Shown piece after piece: positions 1-14,071 of a stretch of 64,000 nucleotides of DNA (position 1 is the first letter of the stretch; the number at the start of each line of letters is the position of its first letter). The stretch covers positions 62,001-126,000 of the forward strand of contig NJFT01000070.1 in assembly GCA_002221725.1 (NCBI GenBank). The letters run 5' to 3'. This DNA comes from Scedosporium boydii. Lineage: Eukaryota; Ascomycota; Sordariomycetes; Microascales; Microascaceae. The notes below the pieces were generated by a model. That model did no database searches, was not told the DNA's origin, and worked only from the letters and a program-made list of their open reading frames with translations. Both the position numbers and the translations under genes were made by a program.

Positions 1-173
1 GGCGCGAGGTTCTTGCAGTGGCCGCACCACGGCGCGAAGAACTCGACGAGCGTGGGCTTGCCGCTCTTGTGGACTACTTGGTCGAAGTTTTTGGGGATGA
101 GGTCGAGGACGGCGGATTTAGCGGCTGCGGCGGCGACGAGGCCGCTGAGCAGCAGGGTCTTGAGAAGCACCAT
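1..173 (-). CDS. ER protein disulfide isomerase-like protein, N-terminal part (gene continues before base 1)
   Basis: The start codon is the CAT at 171-173. The visible 57 residues begin with a hydrophobic signal peptide ([18 protein letters not shown]), followed by the first part of a thioredoxin fold ending in [18 protein letters not shown] is the redox-active dithiol of protein disulfide isomerases. The short spacing from signal peptide to CGHC fits the fungal ERp38/TigA-type PDI, which oxidises and isomerises disulfides in the endoplasmic reticulum; the assignment to that subfamily is inferred from the N-terminus only. The C-terminal part lies outside the window, so domain number and the ER retention signal cannot be seen. 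Its promoter lies in the long spacer that follows. Confidence 0.92.
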   Translation of the reverse strand, partial: MVLLKTLLLSGLVAAAAAKSAVLDLIPKNFDQVVHKSGKPTLVEFFAPWCGHCKNLA

Positions 174-3100
174 GGTGTGGTGGGTGTGGTCGAGGTCAGA
201 GGGTGACGTCGAGCTTCAAATTAGCCGGGGAAAGGAGGAAAACAATTGAGTTGAGGGGGTCGGATTCTAAGGGAGGAGATGGTGGGTTGGGTGGTGTCTG
301 CAAAGCTCAACTCTGCAGACTAGTATATTGAGGTCGGTATAGAGCTGTCAATAGGAGCTCGGGTGATATCTCTGGAGCAAGGACTTGGTTGAGCTTAGGA
401 ATGATGTGAAGTGTCCTTTCCAGTGCTTACCCCTGAGACAGTGTTGGATGCTAGCAGCTGGTGCCAGGTGTCTAAACCAACTCGTTGAGCTTCAAAAAAG
501 TACCAAGTAAATTCACGTGGAGATCTATCTGGTGGTCCAAGCTCCCCCGAATATCGGCACCATCAAGAGAGGAAGACTTGGCCTGGAGCTTAGGCGACCC
601 CGCTTCGCCTCTTCGCCTCTTCGCCTCAAATGCTGGCTACATTGGTTGGGAGATGTTCAGTGAATCAAGTCAATGAAAGGGTCTAGCTCGATGTCCACTG
701 TGGCAATGCAACAGGAGATCTTAATTCGCTTCTCGGGAGGTGTACGGCTCAACGACATTGGCGATGTAATGCAGATCCCGGTTAATGAGCGGCGATGATA
801 TCTCAGAACAATATCCCACCAAGAATTCGCGTGCCCCATCAAACAGCATCCTCCTCGGATCATAGAAATGTGCGAAGTAGCAAAATACATTCCTCAGTTG
901 CAATCCATGAACCAGCTAGTCGACAAATATCATGCAGGCTTTACATGAGGATTCTAGGACCCCAAATGCTAAAAACCTAGCGCCACAGAATCCTCGATCT
1001 GGACATCCACGGTCCTTCGCCTTTGCATACCAGGAGGTTGAGACTGGACCGTTAGTAAATCCCAGCCCGAAGAATAATTCAAGGATCAGCAATCCTCAGA
1101 GTATAGCAGTGATGGAAGCAAAAAACTTTTGAGCATATCCAAGGACAGTTCAATAAGCCAGCACAGGTGAACACATCTTAATATTCGACCATAGCAGAGC
1201 GTAATTGTCCGATGTCGTCCAATTGCAGGCTTCGGTATGGATCTTCTGCGGCTGTCATTAGAAATCGCCGGGTCCGGATTCGTGCAAATGGCTGCATAAA
1301 ACATTTTTAGACCCATCACTTTTCTTCGAGAGATCTGGCCAGAGTGCGCAGCTGCCGGGACTTGGCCCCGTTCTGCGCTCTCGTTTTTAACCCCACTTGT
1401 GGTACCCCAGGACCCCCAAGACTCGAACCATGCGTCCTCTGCCAGTGTCTCATGAATGACAGGCACAGAGCCTAAAAAATCTGATTCTGACTCGGTTAGT
1501 ATATCATGAAGTGTATCAGGCCGATTCTTCGTCGCAGATGCAGTAGGACAACGAGGTCGCGAACGATGACGAAAGTGTCAAGATGGCTGGGAGCAATTCG
1601 GGTCGAGAGTTAGCGTATTAACGTGGTACCGGTGAAGGATCATTAACACTTGGCGGTCCTAATGGCAACCCGCTCCGTTCAGCCATTCCTTGCTAATTTC
1701 GAAATGGGTTCCGGCAGTCCCCACCCTCTTTTCCTTGGCCAAGTGCTGCCTAGCAGGACTCGCCGCGGCAAAGAGTTTCTCAAGAAAGATCGGCAACCTC
1801 GGTGCGCGATGCGCCTCGAAACGAGAAAAGCAAAGACGTTGGAGACGGTCTCGATGAGGATCACAACTTCACCTTGAGGCGAGGGGTGCTTCCCATACCA
1901 ACGACCCGACAGCCAGCGGCTTTTTTGCCTGCGTTGTTATTGCTGGAAAGAAGAAAAGAAGGGGAAAAAATGTCTGAGCTTCGGCGCGATGCCCGGCAAC
2001 GTTTTTGGATGCAACATGTCCAGCCAGCCCACCATGGCAGATAATAGTGGCCTCGGCGGAACAGCCAGCCGTAGATGCCCCATTCATGCCTAATGAGAAC
2101 GATCTGGTCATCCCCCGTCAGCACTCCCTGCTGCGTCGTGGGTATTGTCAATGTAATATCCATTTTCCGGTTTGCATCTGCCCATGGCTCATTTATGTCC
2201 CATCCTCGTCGAGCCAGTTTCGTTCGGCTTCGTTCGAGGTAATGGAGTTGAGATTCCTTGCCTCGAGATAAGACTCGTACGAAGGAAAAGGGGGTAGGTT
2301 AAGACGCTAGATGGAAGGGGGTGGTGTCCTTCGTCCGTCGTGGCGTCGACCATTCCAAACCTTAGGACTAATTAAAAATGCTAATAGTTGATGTTGACAA
2401 GATCCCAAGAATACCCCAGCTTTGAAGTGGTCTCAGAACCAGCCTCGACGGCGGGGATGCAGGTCGTGCATCAGTAAGATGATCCCCGAATTCCACCTCG
2501 TAACTCGTAGTAATAAAGTTGTATAAACTGAGATTCATCCTTTATCATCGCATCGCGGTACGAAGTAATAGATTTTCGTTTCTTTTCGGGTGTAATGGTC
2601 CGTAGGGGGGGTGTGCGATTCGAATGAGCTCGCGGTTGCTGGCTGAGAGAGGGTCAGAGGTGGCTCGATGTCCGGTGGTCGGACATTTCCCAAGTCCCCG
2701 CAATTCCCCCCTTCGGAGTAGCTCGGACGAAAGTTCTTTGTGGGTGGGCAACACGTCGGCAGAGTGGTGCTCTCTCGATCCTTATCTTGTCCTTCATTTC
2801 AGGCGGCGGCGGCAGGGGAAAAGGGAATAGAGTGTAGCGTTGAAAATGCGTCTCGGCCAGGGAGGTTCCTTTTTTTTTTTTTTTCGTCCAGCCGTTTTGC
2901 GACGATTTTGTCGATTTGTCGATTTGACTAATTCGGTTTACAAACCTCAACCGCTGTGGTGCAGTCAACTCCACATCCGACCCCGGACAGCAAGCGCCTT
3001 TCAATATTCAGATTCCCTTCATGCGACGCAGATTCTATTGCAATGTTGGATTTCGCATGGGAGAAACTAAGAAAATGCGCACTTTGATTGTAAGCGATCG

Positions 3101-6100
3101 ATTCTAGCCTCACAACGTGGAGAGAACTTACCATCAAATTATCCATGCCACGTACTTCGTACGTCCCCTTGTCACCCCGGCGCGTTCCCGCCTCCATATT
3201 GCAGATGAGCGCATTTGGAGCATTTTCCAGAATTATATCGTTTTATATCCGGGAATCGTTAAGGATACAATTCGCGAGGGTTCGGTTGAGGATATCGAGA
3301 TCGCACGGTAAACAGGCTGGAAGCTGTTAGTTCACCGAAGACGGAGCCTACTTTCTAAACTGCCAGCACATTTCCCGCCTTCATGGGATCCTCTAGACTA
3401 TTATATAGCCATCTACGCCCAGAAATCCTTCTCTCTTCCTTTATCTGTTATCTACATATAGCCTGGAGCGTCGCGTATTCTCGGCATAAATGGACGTGTG
3501 TGGTATTGATGGGTGTACTTATATGGGGTCTGCCATGTGAGGGCAACCGACGTCACTCAAGTCTGTGCTAACTAACCACATGCTAAAAAAAAAGTTGACG
3601 ATAGATAGTAGAAGGAGCGATGAAGTCACGATGTATAGAATTACTCTTTTCGTCGCCCCGACAGGAAGGTTGGGCTGGGGAATTTGGGGCAGCACCATCC
3701 ATCATCGTCCGCCCTTCCGCCCGTCGGTGGTTCGCCAAATCTTTTTAGTTTTCCTTAATTCTCATTGGCGAATTCCTTATCTTTGGAATATCGATCCCAC
3801 CCGGTCCAACTTCCCTTGTCCCTTCCCTGCATGAGCCGCAGCAACTTTGTGGGGTCCCCCCCTACAGGCGTGTAAATATCTAGACTAACCCCCCCTCCCG
3901 ATCTACGGGGGGGCGTGGAAGTGGGAAGAAAATGTGGGAAAAACCGAGAGGAAGGAAGCCCAAAGGCCCACTATAACCTTCCAGATGTAAACCAGGGGCT
4001 CTGATTCGACGAAGCGTACGAAAGGAGTAAAATCGCTCAAGAACCCGGACATGCGATTCCGACTTTTTCCTAACCCACTCAAAGAGGCCACGAAAAAGAA
4101 TCGGAAGCCAAGCTGGCACTCTTTTGCAGACCCCACCATTGTCCCGGACCATCACACCGAAGGTCGGCAAGGGGTTCTCCAATCGAGAAAGGGCTCGTAC
4201 TACCCGTTTTTGGGGCTCGGTGGTTGGTGGGCTGGTATTGTTTGAAGTCGAAATTAGTCAATTCTATCTGCCAAGCTCGCTTTTTCCTGCCATAGGCCAT
4301 CAAATCAATCTTTTTGTTGGTCCAAACCTGCATAACAAAATGGTGGAGATAGGGCTTTCTTTTCCCGTCCGACATTTTGATGCGACGACGCTAGCTTCAT
4401 GTCAGTCCTTGATGGAGCCATGAGTTCTTGTTACAGCAAACTACCGACAACGGCTACCCCTTGTCCATCTCGTCACAGAAGTGGGTGCTAGCAAAAGCCT
4501 TGGACGAATTGTTACGAAGTAGTTCGTAAATACGAAGGGTAGTGTTTTTGCTTGCTCCTCGTACGCATACAGGGACGGTAATTTGGATACGTGGACTGAA
4601 GGCGTGTACGAAGGAAGAGAACGACTAAAGAGATGATGATCCTGGTGTTGGGCATCCATATCAAATCAATCATCGATGAGCACACTTACACAGTCAGAGC
4701 TTGAGGTTTCCCACGCGTCTCCTTTCCTATTTGGAAACTCTTGTCACGAAGTGTTTGCTTTTCCCTGCTCCCCAGTTTTATACTATCCCCCAAGTGCTTC
4801 AGCAATTGTCATCGAAGTTAGTCAAGCCCACAGGGCAGGACAGAGTGTGTCAGAGCCTGCACGTTGTACAGGATGCATGCACTCCGGATAGGTGGACTTG
4901 CCAGAGAGCACTCTAACGCTGTAAGAAGGGGCTGTGGTGCTACACTCCCATGCTACGAAGAGTAATAGTGCACATCGAAGGAGATTTGAGCGCACCAATC
5001 CCACCGATAGCGGGGGGTGTACATCTCCAAGTGAAAAGAGACAGCCGAACAGCCTCCATCTGGCCCTGGCAGTTGATGTACCGATGACGTACGTGCGCAT
5101 GCGAACCACTGCCCAGTTAGGAAAGATATCGGAAGACGAGGAGTGCGCGAAAAGTGGTTATATTAGCTGTATTACCTGAAAGTACGAAGTGGCTCTATAG
5201 AACTAGCAAAAGTAGTAATGCTCATGGGCAAAGTGAGCCAGAGTGGGTAAAAAAAGGCAGCAGCAATGGATGGACGAAAGCGAGACGAGGGGGTGAGTCA
5301 GTGACCATGGGGTGTGGCTGCAGCAAAGTGATCCTCCCCCAGGCTTCCCTGGACAGGCCCGGAAAAGTTCAATGTTACAGGGAGCACACGCTACGCAGCG
5401 CAAGCAGCGACTATCATCTGCAGGGAATCAACCCATCCAAAAGGCAAAGCTCCGATTTTATCTCCGCATTGCCGCAGCCTGGAAACGGACATGAGGACCG
5501 CCAGCGAGTAGAAAGAAGCGCTTTTAAAAGCCTTGTACTAATAACTTGTTGTCATACTGCTTGCTATCCTCATGCCCTTGGCCTTGGGCGAATGAAATCG
5601 CTCCTTTTCTATTTTTTTTTTTTTTTCCTCGTCTCCGTCTCAGCCCAATCTGCATCGCTTCTTGTCTCGCTCGAGATTACTTTTTTGACTGTCCTCGGAG
5701 GAAACAGCCCACGTCGCCGTCGCTTCAAAACACGACACAGGCACACCACCCCGCCAAAAACACTCAAACACTCCTGCTCGACAAAGGAACGGGGCTGACG
5801 GAAAACTGCTAATCATCCACGGCACTTCCCTGCAGAGCAACACCACAATCGGCCCATTGACAGGTGCATTTTCCTGGCTGTGTTCATAATATCTACTCGT
5901 CATGGCTTTTTCTTGATATCGAAAGAACATAGCTGCGCGTCCTTTTCTTCCTTCGAGTTTCCAGATGGGAAAACCAATTGATCCAATCAATATCGTTGTA
6001 GTATAATGACCCCCCCTGCTGTATGAGCCTTCTTTTTTCTCGGCTTCGCCTGGCCGACATTGGACTAGGTCCTTTTTAGTGGGGGTTTAATAAATTTTCG

Positions 6101-6539
6101 TCCCCCAAAACTGGGTCGCTTTTTTGGATAGTCGCAAACCCATCATGGCGGGGCCGAAGGCCTCAGGTTTTCTGATTCGCCTCCACGTTAGCGTTTCCAA
6201 AGCGTACGGAGTAGGACCAGACGCCGCCCCAGACAGATACACTCACACACTTTGCACACACAATTCATTCTGGTAATACTTTCTTCACTCTCTGAGAGAC
6301 CGACGTTTGCGCCGATGTGGATATTATTTTCGCCCCTTCCGCCCATACCCCCCTCCCCTGTCTCATCCACCCCTCCCCTACCAGGAGCTTATCTCCAGCC
6401 CACTACGAAAGTAAACGGCCTAGTGTGGTCCCTTGCTCCTCCGTAGACGGCGCGCCGTGTTGCCCTCCCGCGGCATGGGCGTGGGTAGGAGAGAACAAGT
6501 CTTTAGTCCCTGCTTCGTAGTTCGATTCAGTCTGGAGAG
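174..6539. other. 6.4 kb spacer without a supported gene
   Basis: Only short, compositionally random ORFs are present; the longest (5154-5798) contains a Phe run from a T-tract and has no recognisable domain. The stretch holds poly-T tracts near 2869-2884 and 5611-5626 and several copies of a short motif: TACGAAGTA at 2559-2567 and 4513-4521, its reverse complement at 3153-3161, and TACGGAGTA at 6205-6213. Variants with the TACGAAG core occur near 2278, 4531, 4607, 4954 and 5183. It separates the PDI-like gene (transcribed leftwards) from glutamate dehydrogenase (transcribed rightwards), so it contains both promoters. Non-coding RNA genes cannot be excluded by reading. Confidence 0.6.
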
Positions 6540-6810
6540 TCCATCATGAAGTATAAAGAGATCTTCTCCCCTCCCATCTCCTCCTCCTCTTCGCCTCTTC
6601 CGCTTCACCTCTTCCTCATCCACAAAAGTCTTCTGCTCTTTTCTCGATTTTGATACCCACCCCACATCCTCTACTCCCAGAGACCAAAAGAAGCTTTCTT
6701 GGCAGAAGCGAAAACATCATCTTCCTTCCACGCCTCCCTCCACCAGCTATTAATACATCTTGATTCGAGTCTCCCGACTCTTCTCCTCTAACAACCAAAC
6801 CGTATTCAAT
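6540..6810 (+). promoter_or_regulatory. CT-rich promoter/leader of the glutamate dehydrogenase gene
   Basis: The strand just upstream of the glutamate dehydrogenase ATG is strongly pyrimidine-rich (for example 6565-6615 and 6630-6680), as is usual for highly expressed filamentous-fungal genes in which transcription starts in or after a CT block. The transcription start cannot be fixed by eye. No clear TATA box was assigned. Confidence 0.45.
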
Positions 6811-8609
<1,799 letters not shown>

Positions 8610-11600
8610 ATGCATTTCCCCACGATATGAAAAAGCTGGGGGCGTGTGGGGACGATGGCAGGCCCGAGTTAAAATCGGGCCTTGCTAGTTAATGTGACAA
8701 GGAAGCAATGTAGGGTTCACGATCAAAACCCTCGCTGCCTGGAGCAGAATGTCGACTCATCTTCTTGACGATGCAAAGATCATGAAAGTTCCATGACCTT
8801 TTTTTCTTTTCTTTTTCTCTCTGTTAACGAATTTGTCATTGGCTTGGGATACGCATTTGCTTGGGATACTTTTCTTTTTGGATGTCTAGCTTTTTTTTTT
8901 TTTTACAAGTGGGCATCTATCTTGTTGTACATAACCTTTGGGAACCGGAGCGGAGTACACTTCATTGGCGGATACCTTAGCGAACATAGAATATTGATTT
9001 TATTATTTCAATGATCTCTCTTCGCTCTTCTCGTGAAATCTATTTTGGGCAACTAGAAATGTATCACACTTTGCGAGGTGTGCAGTGCAGGGTGTTGGCA
9101 AAAGCTATACGAGCCCATGAAGTCGGAGTTGTCCACTCGGCTTCGTTTGAGACTCATATACGAGGGAGGCGTTTAAGAAACAAGGATGAGGCCACGTTTC
9201 GTGGAATGTGGGAGACAAGGCCCTTTCCGGAAAATGTTATCTTGCTTGGGTGAGGAATTTCTTGATCGATGTACGAGCCATTATCGTGAGATGCCATTTT
9301 TTGATGGTATCGCTGTCTTTCGGCTAGTTCCGAAGGATGACATGCGGAGGCAGGCTTGGGCAGACAAGGACCGTCCCGAAGTGGGTTCAGGGACAACTGG
9401 AAAAAGGGAGAGGGTTCAATGAAATCAGCCGGTTGATGCGACGGCAGGGCGAAGATCAGATGATGCATGAGCTGAAATCATGCCCTGGCTCACTTCGGAT
9501 AAGGGTCTAAAGGGGGTCTCCAGTGCACCCCGGCCATGGTGTAGCTCAAGATGTGGGAGCTTATGGCTCCGAGATAAACGATAACGCAGCTTATAAAGTG
9601 GGCTGTCTTTATAAAGCACACCAAACATTGATAATTACGGAGTACGCGCCGAAAGTTGACGAGCTAGAAAGCGACCGGAGATTTATATTTACGTCCACGA
9701 GACGACAAGCGCTCGTCTCAGACGCCTGGAAGCATGCATCCGCTGGTTTTGCTGTCCACTGGCGGGCGAGAAAGACCCCAAGCCGATCGCAAGCAGCTTG
9801 TATGTTCAAACGACACAGTAGCTTGAATTTTCCGTATGAAGCATTGGATTGTAGTCGCACCTTTGAAATGATACTGATGATACGGGTCTGATGGGGAAAT
9901 CGAGGCGAGAACATGGGGAGCCCACTACCCCACGTCCTGACGCTATCTAATCTAGCGGATTGACTCGGTCCAAACGTAACACGGCTATTTTGTGGGGAGA
10001 CACGCGGGGATATTGGACGAGGGTAGTTGCAATGACTTCAAATGATGAACTAAGTCCGTCGGTGACTTCATCTTGGCGCGGAAGTCGCCTGGTCAAAGTC
10101 TTCAGATCAGGGCAGTAATTTGGGCAGGAGCATTCCATTTATTATGGCTGTGGGGTGACATTTGTCTTTTGGCCCTCATGCCGATGCCTCCTGGATTCTA
10201 GTTTCATAGGAAGGAACTACGGAGTACGTAAATGAGGAGATTCGTCCGGGAATGAGCCATGATGACAGTCTTGATTCGGCGTGCGCTTAGAGCGGACCCC
10301 CCTCCTCCTTCCCCACGGTGGGGGTGTTTTCTTAATGGATGGCAGTAGCACTTTCTGTAACTGGTTAACTTGTTTATATGTATCAAATAAAAGCCTGTGA
10401 TCCGTTCATCGTGAGGAAGGCGGGATGCTCAACGACGCTTGTAACCCAGTACTTGATGAGCCACTCCGAAGTTGTCGTATTCACCCATCCACCTTGATAT
10501 TTATAAAGAAGATCCCCTTTATAACTGCTGATCCTTACAAACCAGGGCAAATTCATGCTTCATTATAGGCCCAATGTGTCTCCGTGCTACCCTCGGAACG
10601 CCTTCGGAGCCACTGCTGTCTCATGATGCTCAAGTCTTGGATAGACCATGGCTGAGAGAGCTCTGATTTGACGATGAAAAGGCCTGACGTGGCCAAAGAC
10701 GATTTCTCTCCTCTTCCCATTTCCTTGCTTTCCCCATCGGAGATTAGTTCAGCCGTCTCGCCTCCTAGAATATTCCATAAATAATGTTAGGTGGCACGAC
10801 ACGCTCCTCCGTGCAACCAAGGATGATCACTTTCACCTGACAAAGAAGGATTCGAGGCGGTGGCTCGTGGGCCTGCAGGATTCCGCTCCAATGGCCATCA
10901 TTCCGCCATGGCACACCGGCACGGCGTGGATAGCGGAGCGAGGTTTGCAATCTAGCCCCACGCTTTCCTGCAAGGGATTAAATGTCGTCCTTGGCGGGTC
11001 GCCGCTAACCTTCTGCGAGGTAATGCCACTCGGGCTTCGAGGTCTTATGCTGTGCCGTGATGTATTCCGCCGCGGCACTGCTCCGCACTCTAGAGCGCGG
11101 CGAGGCGGCAACGGTATTACTGCCCGGACGTTTGGTAATTCTTCATCCTATTTTATCAGGGGACTGTTGTCGGATCGGGCCCCTGCAGAACTCCATTTGC
11201 TCAGCCTTATAGCAGACTCGTGTGACGGGGTATGGATTAATCTTGTTTTCACTGTTTCGGACTCTCCAACTCTCACCCTGTGGTCGTACCAATTCTGTCG
11301 ATCAATCCTATTTTTACTTGATTTTTTTTTTCCTCCATCCATACATCGTCTGCGTCATGGAGATGCGATCCTCGGACGCATGGATGGCTTGGTCGGCGAC
11401 CACCAATTCTCAAATTAGTGCAACCTTCCTCATTACTTACCATCCATCGTCTCAGGCCGCGTTGAGTAAACCGACTTCGACGTCTAGTTTTCGCTAACCC
11501 TTGTCTCTCATAGATCCTTCTCGCGCTCTGGATAGGACGAGACTGGCCGATTATCGGAATGCAAGAGATTGATAAACCTGCATGATGCCCTTGGCAAATC

Positions 11601-14071
11601 TCTCAAATGGCCAAAAACCTCGGTTGGTATCCCAGCACTGCCAGCCATCAAGGCATCGTTAGCGTGATATGGTCTGCAGTTTGAAGGAGGGAAGGGCTAT
11701 TACTCGTGGTTCGGACTTGGAACGTCCAGTGGACGTGGGTTGTGAGAAGCTAGTGACTTCTACGATTATCGTTAGGTTACATCGGCTGAGTTTCGCTAGT
11801 AGTGAGTGCTTCCTTGCATTTTCCTTGGGGGTCCTTGCTACCGCCACAGATGTGGCTTCTTCTTTGCCAAGAATAGAACCTGGGGCCCTCCAGACCGTTG
11901 CGTTGCGGGCCAATCATACGTTGGTGTCGAGCCTCGAAACCAAACCTGATATCTTAGCCTTCAGCTCCGGTTGTGCCGAGCCATCCCGTTTTCAGACCAA
12001 TAACAGGGCCGGCGTCCTGCATAAGCTTCCCTCCAGGAACAGGTACCCCCAATCAAGACCTGGGCCGGTTGCCTACCGCAATCCCCCCGATTGACAACTC
12101 GCGATATCCGGATGCTGAAAAATCAAGGACATCCCCTCCATCAACTGAACTGGATAAGGCAGAAGAAGGAGGACTCTGATGCGGCCTTACCGAGATTGAG
12201 ACTACTCTCCTCCTGCACCTGCGGTTGTATTATTGATGCGGAGCAACCCCAGCCCAAGGCCATAGCAGCAAGAGTACCTGTTCTGTGGAGTTCGTGCAGC
12301 ATCAAGTGGTTCCTTTTTCAGAAAGTTCCTGAATAAAGAAAAAGGATGATTTAACACGAGCCGTCTCCTCCCGTCCCGATAAACCTACTCCACTATGCAC
12401 AGCCAGCATGAGGCTTCTTGTACCCCAATTCCCACTCCAATTTCTGCCATCCGCTCTGAGGAAGCTAAAGTTGCGCAACAATTCTTCCTTCGTTTGCGTT
12501 TCCACAGCCACCCGGAACTAGCGGTTCTGAGATATCCGCCCCCCCATGTCAGCAAGCCGAGCTCACCCATCCTTCGTTGGGAAACCCGGCGGCGTAAGCA
12601 GCGCCCGTAAGATGAGAGTCATCGGCTGACGGCTAACCGAGAAAATTCCCTCTAAAGCGTCCAACCAACGACCAAGGATGGACGATATGATATTTCTGCT
12701 TCTGGCCGATGACTCCTGTTTCTCCCGTTTTCGTGCGTCCTCTTACGGGCCGGCCTCTCCTTTGAGAAAATGAGCCGAGTTCTCGACAGATCAGAGACTT
12801 CGTGTTTTCTCCAGGAATGATCAACGTCGCACCAGATACAATGATATGTCACTCTCCTGGAATCTATTTGGGTGGTGAGGACTTTTCTCAAGCGAACAAG
12901 CTGGCTGCCTGAAATTCGAAATATGGCAGACATGTGTTGACACTTACACGAGTGTGGCCGTTCAATGTGCGTGGAGGATGTTAAGACCAGGGGCAAGGAG
13001 CGGCCTGACCCCCCCTTATTCCGCATTCCCTCATCCCCTGGGTTACTTCGCAGCTTCAGCCCTCTTCCTTCCCGCTTAGCCGAATTGTACCACTACGAGG
13101 GAAGTGGTAGGGTATCGAGCGAGAGTAACCGCCACGGTGCCATTCTCCCCCCATCACGAAATGACTCCCCTGCCCGAGTCCCCGGTCTTGTTTTCTCGCT
13201 TCTCCCCGAAAGGCTTGGGATGCAGGAAGAAGGAATTGACCTTCGTATTTTCCTGCCGCTAAAATCCGTTCTTAGTCTGGTACGCTAAGCTACCCCGATG
13301 AGACCGGAAGAAACCATGAGCTCATGGATGCATGTAAGTGTGGAAAGAGAGCGCCAAGCGGCACTGACCGGAGCTAGTGTCCCGTCGTTTCGACGCGCTG
13401 ACCACTCAGTGCCGCTTTTTACCTTGCCCTCGACCAGGATGAGGTTGCGATGCTGAGCTGTTTTTCTTGAAATCACCTCCCGATCTCGGATTCGGAGAAT
13501 CCTATCGTCCAGCCCTCTTGGGCAAAGGTGGTGGGGGGCTGCCAAGGATGGCCCCCTCTCTTTGGTAGTTCCATGTTCTGCATGCGTGGCTGTAGTGTCG
13601 TCTTGAAGAAAGGAAAGAGAAGATGGTCGACTAGATACTTCCGCCCTGTGCCTGTCTGCAATATATGCGGAAGTACACCGTTCAACATGGTTCCTTGTCT
13701 CATGCATCAGGTTGTAACCTATTGGTGCGCCCGCTTCCCCCTTACCGCCGGGTCAGCCACTCGCACTGCCTTCCGTGGCCACCAAGCTTATCCTTTATTC
13801 TGTTTTGGTCTGTGTAAGACTTTTGACGAAAGTGAGAATAGAGGGGAGGGTCTTCTTGCCCTTCCTCCAGTTGGCTCTCTGCTTATTTATGTTACGACTC
13901 TTTCCCCTTGTTTTTGTGAAAATGGTTTACGTTATTTCCTCGCTTGCACTGATGCCCCATGTTTTATATTGTCTTTACTGCTCTTATAGACCTTTTATAT
14001 CTTTTATATAAGTAGACGTAAGACAGAAGAACACGAGGAGTGGGTTCGTAGCTAGCATCGACCCAGACAGA
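8610..14071. other. 5.5 kb spacer without a supported gene
   Basis: Begins with the 3' UTR of glutamate dehydrogenase and ends with the promoter of the GMC-hydrolase fusion gene. Poly-T tracts lie near 8891-8904 and 11323-11332. Two exact copies of TACGGAGTA occur at 9636-9644 and 10218-10226. ORFs of up to 183 codons (10867-11418) have no start context, domain or splice support and look random. No tRNA, rRNA or repeat array was seen. Confidence 0.55.

Noticed and set aside
5154..5798. 214-codon plus-strand frame in the first long spacer
   Set aside because: Contains a Phe run from a T-tract and shows no domain, splice signals or codon bias.
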